DNA of 64,000 bases from Malania oleifera (lineage: Eukaryota > Streptophyta > Magnoliopsida > Santalales > Ximeniaceae), in assembly GCF_029873635.1 (NCBI RefSeq), contig NC_080425.1, forward strand, positions 47,352,178 through 47,416,177, read 5' to 3'. The translations under genes were made by a program, and so were the position numbers. Positions 57,494-64,000 of the stretch are shown here, one piece after another (positions within the stretch are counted from its first letter, which is position 1; each line of letters starts with the position of its first letter). A model generated the notes under the pieces. It saw only the letters and a program-made list of their open reading frames with translations. It was not told the origin of the DNA and ran no database searches.

Positions 57494-58826
57494 CTTATGT
57501 TGAAAAAATAATATTTCATTATCATAATTTTCATGTTAAATGCTACTCATGCCACACAAAAGGGGTAATGCTCAGATCATAAAACCTGTTCTAAGATCAT
57601 ATTTCTGATATTACACGTGAAAACCACATTTATGATCAACAACATAATTTCCAACATAATTTTATAATATACATATTTACTTGAAATTAAATGCTGTAAA
57701 ATAGTAAATACATTTTCATAAGAAACCTGACTTAGTTTATCCCCTTATCTGAATTCCTTGGAGGCCCACAAAATATCCAAAATCACCCCGTGTGTTCCCT
57801 AGCTCAAAACCCTGAAATTGATATTTTTCCTAATACAACTTCAGTATTAACTTCCCTAACATATTCTACTCAGTCCAGAAACACCAAATACCCAATAATA
57901 CTGAAATTAACTAACTTACCCAAATTTTGGGATGGTTCCCAAGTAGGCCTAATCAACAATCTACTCATGCAGAAATGAAAAGAAACTTCCCGAGAGTATC
58001 GTCGCAGCTTCGGATCATCGATCCAATGAAGATTTGGCCCAAAATTATAGAGAGAAGGGGTGGGGGAACTAAGAGAGAGAAAGAGGAGGGTTTGCATGCT
58101 ATTTTCCTCGCTGAAATCTAAATTTGAGCCATTTATACAACTGGCTTCGTCGACGAGGCCAAGTAGAAAGTTCATCGACAAATACTTATTCATCGTCGAC
58201 AAATTTCAAGCCCTGAAATAACCCTCTCGGTAACTCCTCATTGACGAGACACGTGTCCCTGTCAATGATCCCAATAAGCCACTTCGTTGACGAGGACCTG
58301 CTGTGACACCCTTTACAATTTCCTTTTTCTCGCTCTTTTATTATTTAAATACCATAATTCTTCGGGTCTCTACAAATCATGTAAAACTCATTTTCCACAC
58401 ATTGGTTGTAATTTATTCTGTCTTATTGAGAGGTGTCTCACCCCAGAATTCAAACATTTCGGGTGATCCAGATAGGTGTACGGAGCGAGCTCCAAGATAG
58501 AGGGGCTTTAGTACTGCCCTAGCTATAGGGTAAGTTTTTGAAGTGGGAGTTGTATTTTTGGGTATGCCCCAAGGGTATGGTGTTTGTGTTTTAGGAGATG
58601 TATTTATATATTTTGGGAATTACTAAAATTCTAGTATTGTAAATAAGGGTAATGTATTTTTATGTTTTCTGCTGTATAGGTGGTATATTTTGTGAACAAG
58701 TATCCTCGGTACCACTTGAGGTCCAAGATGTTGGTGGATATTGTTTTTCGGTATCAAAGTAATATTATATTGTTATAAGATATTTATATTAAGAAAAAGA
58801 ATTTGTAGTAATTTGAGGTCGTGATG

Positions 58827-59728
58827 CGGTTGGCCCAATCCCTTTTAAACAAGATTCGGCCCAAATACCACCTTCTTTTTTCATAAAAAAAAAAAAAAAA
58901 AAAAACATACTTGGACCCCATTTTTAAACAGTCCAAGGCCCAAGCGCACATCAAAGCTCACACTGAAGCCAACCCAGAAGCCTAGACCACAGCCTAATTC
59001 TTCATGGATCTTGGGCACATGGACGATCATCATAGAAAGAAAGAGAGATAGATCTATGACCAAAACAAAAAAAGGAGGTGTGGGTATAGGGAAAGGAATG
59101 ATTGAGGAAGGAATTGAATGCTTGGCAGATATGGTCATTGTCTATGCAAGTTCTTAAATTTAAAGGGTGGTATATCAAGGGTTGGTTTAATTTCGAAGTC
59201 TTTCAGTATGTGAGCCACAATTCATAACAGGATTAATCTACTAAAAATGAAGAAGATACCAAAATGAAGGAAGTAGTGAAAATGGCCAAGAGGCTTAAAG
59301 AACATGGGCTTATAAACCCCTCAAAAAGGGTAGAGAGATCATAAATGGGCTCTCTAAGGGCTCAAAGTAGGCTCCGACAAAAGTAGGTGCATACAATATT
59401 ATTTTCACAAGAAAATAGTGTTAAAATTGTTCATTGTTGTTGATTTATTTCATACAAATGTTGTAAAACTGAAAAATTAACCATTTTTTTTTTGTAATTT
59501 TTTTGAAAAAATAAAATGAAAAACTAAAATGAAAAATGGGATCTATTTTTCAAAACTAAACGGATTCCTAACAACTTTTTAGAAATAGGACTAAAATTTT
59601 GATCGCATTGATCTTATTGGCTCATTTCGTATGAAATTCAAATTTAATTATTAAGTTTGGAAGGAAATGAACTTTTAATGCAACAAAAGAGATTTTTTTT
59701 TTGGTAATGCCATATGAGCATTATTAAA
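58827..59728. other. Sequence between A and F, unassigned
   Basis: No gene recognised. Contains a poly-A run (58887-58908). GGCCCAAG-type words resemble the CCC-rich repeats of the Tat/Ogre-like LTR, but homology is not established. The 85-codon minus frame at 58881-59138 starts in the poly-T run and is low-complexity. Confidence 0.5.
58887..58908. repeat. Poly-A run
   Basis: About 21 A residues. It could be the tail of a retroposed sequence, but no LINE or SINE body is recognised beside it. Confidence 0.9.
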
Positions 59729-59733
59729 AAAGG

Positions 59734-59931
59734 TGTTAAAGTTGAAGAAGGACACTTTTCTATATCAAATATTCAACGTTACAGCTTGTATACATGAGAA
59801 AGGGAACAAGATCCCAAGAATAATTCTAAGAATAATGCTTAAATATCTGCTAACCAAGAATAATGCCTAAATATCCGCTCTAATAACTGTACAATAATCT
59901 ATAGATAGAAGGTGAAGGTATTTCTCTAATA
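59734..59931 (-). repeat. 3' LTR of F
   Basis: On the plus strand starts TGTTAAAGTTGAAGAAGGAC and ends TTTCTCTAATA. The purine tract GATGGGGAGT (minus, 59931-59940) lies inside the element next to it. Confidence 0.9.
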
Positions 59932-59944
59932 CTCCCCATCAATT

Positions 59945-60400
59945 TGGAGTATGGAGATCCGTAATGCCCAACTTGCGTGATAAGTCTTGGAAAGGTTCAC
60001 GACCCAAAGCTTTGGTAAAGATATCAGCAAGTTGACTATGGTTAGGAATGTGCTTAGTGAAGATGAGGTCAAGCTGTAACTTTTCACGAACAACATGACA
60101 ATCAATTTCTATATGTTTTGTACATTCATGGAAAACATGATTTTGGGTAATGTGAAGAGCCGCTTGGTTGTCACAATATAATAGCATAGATTGGGAATGC
60201 AGTACACCAAGATCATTTCCAAGAGTTTTGAGTCATGTAAGTTCATAGGTAGTGGAAGCAAGTGCACAATACTCAGCTTCGGTGGAGGAGCGAGTAGTTT
60301 GTTTCTTAGTGCGTCAGGAAATGGGGCTAGTGTCCAGCTGAATGAAGAAACCATTGGCAATGCCAAGTCCAATCTGCAACCATTGCAAGAACACACCTAA
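59945..60400 (-). pseudogene. RNase H of F
   Basis: 59939-60187 reads [54 protein letters not shown] and [11 protein letters not shown]. Upstream in a shifted frame: TKKQTTRSSTEAEYCALAST with the Glu. Stops at about 60313 and 60234. The N-terminal part with the first Asp was lost with the RT core. Confidence 0.87.
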
Positions 60401-61100
60401 CATTAACTAGTTTAGTAACAGGAGCAAAAGTGTCATGTTAATCCAAACCTTCTACTTGAGTGTAGCCTTTGCCAACCAAGCGAGCTTTGTGTCACTCTAT
60501 GGATCCATCAGCCCAAATTTTTATTTTGAACACCCAATTACAACCAAATGGTGTTTTTCCAGATGGAAGGGGTTAAAGAATCCAAGTATGATTGGCTTCT
60601 AAGGCTTGGATTTCAGCAGCCATGGCATCATGCCAATATGGGTGGTGCACAACTTGAGAATATGAGGTGGGGTTAGGATGTTGGGACATAATAGAAAGAA
60701 AAGCCAAATGATTATTATAAAAACGATGATAAGATAAAAAAGAGGAGAGGCAATGAACCATACCTGAGGAAGATCTGGAAACTTGTGAAGTCGTGGAGGA
60801 CTTTGGTGAAAAAGGGCAAATATAATTGTCCATGTAAGAGGGATGTGTGATAGCTCGTTTTGGCTGTGAAGAGATGGGTGGAGGGGGCAGTGGGGAAGAA
60901 GGTGAGGGTGAGGATACCAAGGGAGAAAGATGGAGAGATGAGGGACTCGGGATAGGTATGTTTGGTTGGGTAGGGAAAGTGTAGGAAGGGTGGATATCAG
61001 GAATAGGAAGGGGAAGGACTAGGAAGGGAAAGGACTGGAGAAGATGTAATATTTTGAGGTATGAGATGATAGAGAAAAATGTTTTCTTCAAAAGAAACAT
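60395..61100 (-). pseudogene. Spacer and N-terminal RT of F, catalytic core missing
   Basis: The 60573-61100 frame is a Pro/Ser-rich linker after integrase (SPSPSSPLPPPPISSQPKR), then WHDAMAAEIQALEANHTW, the start of copia RT. RT continues to about 60395 with NWVFKIKIWADGSIE, HKARLVGKGYTQVEGLD, FAPVTKLVNVRCVLA. It then passes within about 20 codons into RNase H (GFFIQLDTSPIS). The DVNNAFL, YVDD and later RT blocks, several hundred bp, are absent. Confidence 0.85.
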
Positions 61101-61276
61101 AATAGGAGATGAAATTTTTTTTTTTCAAGATCGTATACATGATAAGCCTTATGATGGGCAAGATAGCCTAAGAAAACACATCCAAAAGCACGATAAGAAA
61201 ATTTATCGCGATGTTGGCAAGCGATTTGGGCATAGCACAAACAACCAAATACTCGCAAGTGTGTATACTATGGTGG

Positions 61277-62100
61277 TTACTGAAAAAGGAGCTCATACGG
61301 TGACTTATGAGTGAAGTTGGGTAAAAGAGTGCGGTTAATTAAATAAGTGGCTGTGAGAATGTATTCATCCGAAAAAGAGATGGAAAGATTGGCTTGAAAA
61401 TGTAAACATTGAGCCACATTAAGAAGATGACAATGTTTACGCTCTGCAACGCCATTCTGTTGAGGTGTATCCACACATGTGCGCTCGTGAAAAATGTCTT
61501 GATTATGAAAAAAGGTTTGAAGTTTATTGGATAGAGATTCTTGACCATCATTAGTGCGCACATGCTTAATAGTGCCATTGAATGGATTTTTAATCTTGGC
61601 ACAAAAATTTTTAAGGCAAGTGAAAGTATCAGATTTTATGTGCATAAGATAGACTTATGAGGTACATGAGTAGTCATCTATGATTATTAAAAAATAATGT
61701 GCACCTAAATGTGAAGATGTAGGATAACCATTCCATATGTCACAATGAATCCGATTAAAACAAAATGTGCTCTTATTTGTATTCAAAGAAAAAGGTAAAT
61801 GAGTGTGCTTTGCTCTAGCACAAACATCACAAGCCAAATAAGAACAAGAAATATTAAAGTATTTGGAATACATGAAATAGAAGGGTGACGAAGATGTTGA
61901 TGCCAAATAGTAGGGTCAGGAACACGCTGAGAGTGGAAAACAGAGGTGGAGAAAGGTTTATAGTGGTAAAGTCTATCCCGTACTTCACCCGTTCCAATCA
62001 ATCTTTTGTTGATAGGTCCTGAAAAACACAAAAGGTAGAAAAAAAAATATATCAACACAATTAAGAGCAGTGGTGAGTTTGCTGATGGACAATAAATTAA
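61277..62100 (-). pseudogene. Integrase of F
   Basis: GAG-pre-integrase zinc region: TIWHQHLRHPSISCIPNTL at about 61890 and, in another frame, LACDVCARAKHTHLPFS. Core: NRIHCDIWNGYPTSSHLGAH (first Asp), IDDYS, then after a frame break HVRTNDGQESLSNKLQTFF (second Asp), DTPQQNGVAERKHCHLLNVA (Glu), LINRTLLPNF and SPYELLF. The triad is kept; one stop near 61655 and frameshifts interrupt it. Confidence 0.87.
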
Positions 62101-62107
62101 ATTTAAA

Positions 62108-62500
62108 TTATGGCACATGAAGAACATTAGAAAGGGAGAGATTAGGAGAAAAACACAGAGTGCCAGTATGAGTTATAGGAACAGTGTCACCATTTGGAAG
62201 CTTAATGGGGCATGGCTGATTAACAAGTTGAATATTATCAAAAGAAAACAAATTGGAAGTCATATGATCTGAGGCACGTGAATCAATAATCCACTCAATT
62301 TTAGAAAAAAGAAGCAGAATGACAAGAGGCAAGGTTACCAGCAAAATTGGTAGGGTTGGTGTTTGATGGCGATAAAAGATCCAAAAGTTGATAGTATTGT
62401 TCGCTGGCGAGGCCAGGGACAGCAATCTTAGAAGAAGTTGAAGAACTCGTGATAGTGTTTGCAGCCATTGAAGAACCATATTTTCCATCGAGTGTTCCAC
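62108..62500 (-). pseudogene. Aspartic protease of F
   Basis: KIEWIIDSRASDHMTSNLFS: the copia active-site DSGA reads DSRA here. Then LPNGDTVPITHTGTLCFSPN and LSNVLHVP. The upstream part of the frame is low in conservation. The Gly-to-Arg change likely inactivates it. Confidence 0.85.
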
Positions 62501-63380
62501 GAGATTGAGATTTGTTGCTGGGATAACTGTCGGCCTATAATAGTGGGCTTTCCAATGACCATCATGGCCATAGTGGTCACATTTAGGTCAACCACGCCCT
62601 CGCCCCTTGCTATCAAGAGGATGAGAAAAATTACAAGGAACTGCCATGGCAGCAGATTATGTTGGAACACTAGAAATATAAAGAAGGTGCTACTTCTCTT
62701 CTTGATGCAAAATTGAATAGACCTTGGTAACATAAGGTAAAGGATCCATGGCCAAAATTTGGCTACGAATTGAAGCATATGAGTCATGTAACCCCATCAA
62801 AAACTGAGAAACACGCTCAGTGTCTTGTGTTCAAGTTAATTCTTTTAAGACACCACAAATGCACTGTGGTGTGGAGGCAAGTATGACGAGTTCATCCCAA
62901 TGACCTTTTAAGTGTTGTAAAATACATAGAGATGGTCATGGAGCCTTGGGTGAGAGTAGCAATGTCACGCTTCAACTTGAAAATTCTAAGATTGTTACTT
63001 TGAGAGAAACAATCCTCAAGATCTAGGCATACATCACGGGGGCATTCATGATAGATCAAATTGTGAACAATGGATTTATCAATGGAGTTGAGGATCCATG
63101 ATAAGATCGTATCACTGCAACGTTCCCACAACTGAATTTCTGCTAAGGAGGACGTTGGTTTGTGAAGGGTACCATTAACGAAACCAAACTTATTTTTGGC
63201 ATTTAAGCCCACTTTCATGGCCCTCTTCCAAGTAGGATAATTGTCACCATTCAGAAGGGTGGAGACTAGGATGTCACCAAGTTGATCAGTAGAATGGAGA
63301 AAATATGGAGAAGAAAAGTTCGGAATTGATGGGGATATTGGATTGGAGGAGGAGACTTCTGAAGATGTGATGTTGGACAT
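62501..63380 (-). pseudogene. gag of F
   Basis: True start is probably the ATG at 63380 (MSNITSSEVSSSNPISP); a further four codons upstream are open but begin with TTG. LVSTLLNGDNYPTWKRAMKV, GFVNGTLHKP, WERCSDTILSWILNSIDKS, and FKLKRDIATLTQGSMTISMY are typical of copia gag. The frame breaks near 62892. A degenerate zinc knuckle (CDHYGHDGHWKAHY) lies near 62560. Confidence 0.85.
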
Positions 63381-63429
63381 GATTGTAGGCAAAAAAAAAA
63401 TTCAGACGATGTTGAAAAAACAATATACG

Positions 63430-63452
63430 CAGAGAACCTAATCTGATAGCAT
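63430..63452 (-). other. PBS region of F
   Basis: Minus strand: after LTR end CTTTAACA comes TGCTATCAGATT, 9 of 12 matching the initiator tRNA-Met site. Confidence 0.7.
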
Positions 63453-63654
63453 GTTAAAGTTGAAGAATGACGCTTTTCTATATAAAATATTCAACGTTAC
63501 AGTTTGTATATAATATATGAGAAAGGGAACAAGATCGCATGACTAATTCCAAGAATAATGCCTAAATATATGCTAACAAAAAATAATGTCTAAATATCTG
63601 CTCTAATAACTGTACAATAATCTATAGATGGAAGGTGAAGATATTTCTCTAATA
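63452..63654 (-). repeat. 5' LTR of F (203 bp)
   Basis: Matches 59734-59931 with scattered substitutions. Ends TTTCTCTAATA on the plus strand. The LTR start on the minus strand is TATTAGAG in both copies, so the usual TG is TA. Confidence 0.9.
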
Positions 63655-63659
63655 AAAGG

Positions 63660-64000
63660 AGTCACAAAACTTGATTACTTCTAGAAAAATAGTTTAATGA
63701 TAAATTGATAATAAAGCCGCTTAAGTCTTATATTAAAGGTTTTGCTTTTAAATATTGTAATCGATGAGAAAGGATATAAATTGGAAAATGGATTATATCA
63801 TGAAGAATAATAACAATGAAAATGATGGTGAAATCTAAGAATCAAGTGTTCACTGCATTCCCCAACCATGGGATTGCTATGTTTGCACAATATTTTGAGG
63901 AAAAGAAATCCAGTGGATGATTAGCGTTTCCTTTCTTATTACTGGCAAAGGAGGCCGTAGAAAAGTTTCATTGATGTGCTTGGAACAGTTGTGTTTTTTT
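63660..64000. other. Right end of window, unassigned
   Basis: AT-rich. A short plus-strand frame near 63818-63930 (QVFTAFPNHGIAMFAQYFEE) could be a fragment of a gene or element running off the window. No family recognised. Confidence 0.3.

Larger units (their letters stand above)
53188..57919 (-). other. Candidate leader introns of D (contain fragment E)
   Basis: On the minus strand: donor TTTGG/GTAAGTTAG at 57920/57919, about 212 nt after the TATA box (58131-58138). The acceptor TTGTCTTTTCAG ends at 53188, one base before the gag ATG. Confidence 0.36.
46381..58374 (-). mobile_element. Ty3/gypsy element D, inserted in 3' LTR of A
   Basis: Flanked by a perfect AATCA duplication (46376-46380, 58375-58379). 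3' LTR 46381-48465, internal 48466-53494, 5' LTR 53495-58374 with fragment E inside. Starts TGTAACGACC and ends GGGTCTCTACA on the plus strand. Gag-pol runs on the minus strand. Confidence 0.93.
53495..58374 (-). repeat. 5' LTR of D, carrying fragment E and a deletion
   Basis: LTR parts are 53495-about 54044 and 57494-58374. Compared with the 3' LTR, the segment matching about 46911-47561 is missing between the two parts, including the minisatellite. The conserved block GGGTGAGACACCTCTCAG is at 53896-53913. Confidence 0.88.
26764..58826 (+). mobile_element. Ty3/gypsy element A, host of nested insertions
   Basis: Truncated 5' LTR (26764-39459, with element B inside), internal region 39460-44535, 3' LTR (44536-58826, with element D inside). 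Gag, protease, RT, RNase H, integrase and chromodomain-like tail are in the plus orientation. The start of the 5' LTR is missing, replaced by the inverted fragment, so its target-site duplication cannot be read. A is the oldest gypsy in the stack. Confidence 0.88.
44536..58826 (+). repeat. 3' LTR of A, interrupted by D
   Basis: Parts 44536-46380 and 58375-58826. It keeps the U3: TATA box TATATAAGG at 44777-44785 preceded by GAAAACCATCGATGG and GAAAACCGACGAC words rather than the TCGTCGACGA array. CT tract 44828-44877, donor CTGAG/GTGAGG at 45005, ACAGAACCATGATTTTATA minisatellite 45600-45900. The right end TTTGAGGTCGTGAT is near 58826. Confidence 0.85.
59734..63654 (-). mobile_element. Ty1/copia element F (3921 bp), RT core deleted
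   Basis: Flanked by a perfect AAAGG duplication (59729-59733, 63655-63659). LTRs 59734-59931 and 63452-63654 of about 200 bp. On the minus strand: gag, protease, integrase, N-terminal RT, then a jump into RNase H. The short LTR and RNase H ending DLHTPN suggest the Ale/Retrofit-like branch. Lack of the YxDD region makes it dependent on a helper. Confidence 0.92.

Noticed and set aside
58881..59138. 85-codon frame rich in Phe and Leu
   Set aside because: Starts or ends in a homopolymer run and has no conserved motif.
60191..61314. Plus-strand frames over element F
   Set aside because: Antisense shadows of RNase H and integrase regions on the minus strand.

Overview
The window looks like plant nuclear DNA, probably from a eudicot. 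It is AT-rich and almost wholly made of transposable elements, and I recognise no host gene, rRNA, tRNA or CRISPR array. The evidence for a plant is the element content: chromodomain-bearing Ty3/gypsy elements primed by initiator tRNA-Met, a very long-LTR Tat/Ogre-like element, Ty1/copia elements including a Sirevirus-type fragment, a Mutator-like (MULE) transposase and a hAT element. The exact species cannot be read from the sequence.

Layout, left to right. 1-7631: minus-strand gypsy element G; its 3' LTR is cut by the window edge. 7632-7828: tail and short LTR of an older copia element beside G. 8183-10520: probable solo copia LTR (minus). 11990-17115: decayed MULE transposase, split by the gypsy insertion X (13849-16446, target-site duplication AATAT). 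17764-about 25908: Tat/Ogre-like LTR, PBS and repeat-filled internal region, carrying a 1.4-kb hAT element (23248-24652, 8-bp duplication). 25191-26722: an exact-looking 766-bp tandem duplication ending in an inverted LTR fragment.

26764-58826 is a nested stack. Plus-strand gypsy element A has a truncated 5' LTR that holds plus-strand gypsy element B (28636-39390). B's own 3' LTR holds solo LTR C (35491-37624, ATATT). A's 3' LTR holds minus-strand gypsy element D (46381-58374, AATCA). D's 5' LTR has lost about 650 bp and carries a 3' Sirevirus fragment E (about 54045-57493). Last comes copia element F (59734-63654, minus, AAAGG), which lacks the catalytic centre of reverse transcriptase.

All coding regions are pseudogenes, broken by nonsense changes, frameshifts or deletions; the best preserved parts are B's RT, D's integrase and E's RNase H. 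The most interesting pattern is a shared LTR architecture in the gypsy families. U3 arrays of the palindrome TCGTCGACGA are followed by a TATA box. About 215-227 nt further on lies a 5' splice-site consensus, then (in A, B, C, D and X) a 62-65 nt segment bounded by splice-like TTTCAG and GTAAGG. Where gag is present, a 3' splice-site-like sequence directly abuts its ATG. This suggests a conserved spliced leader, inferred from sequence only.
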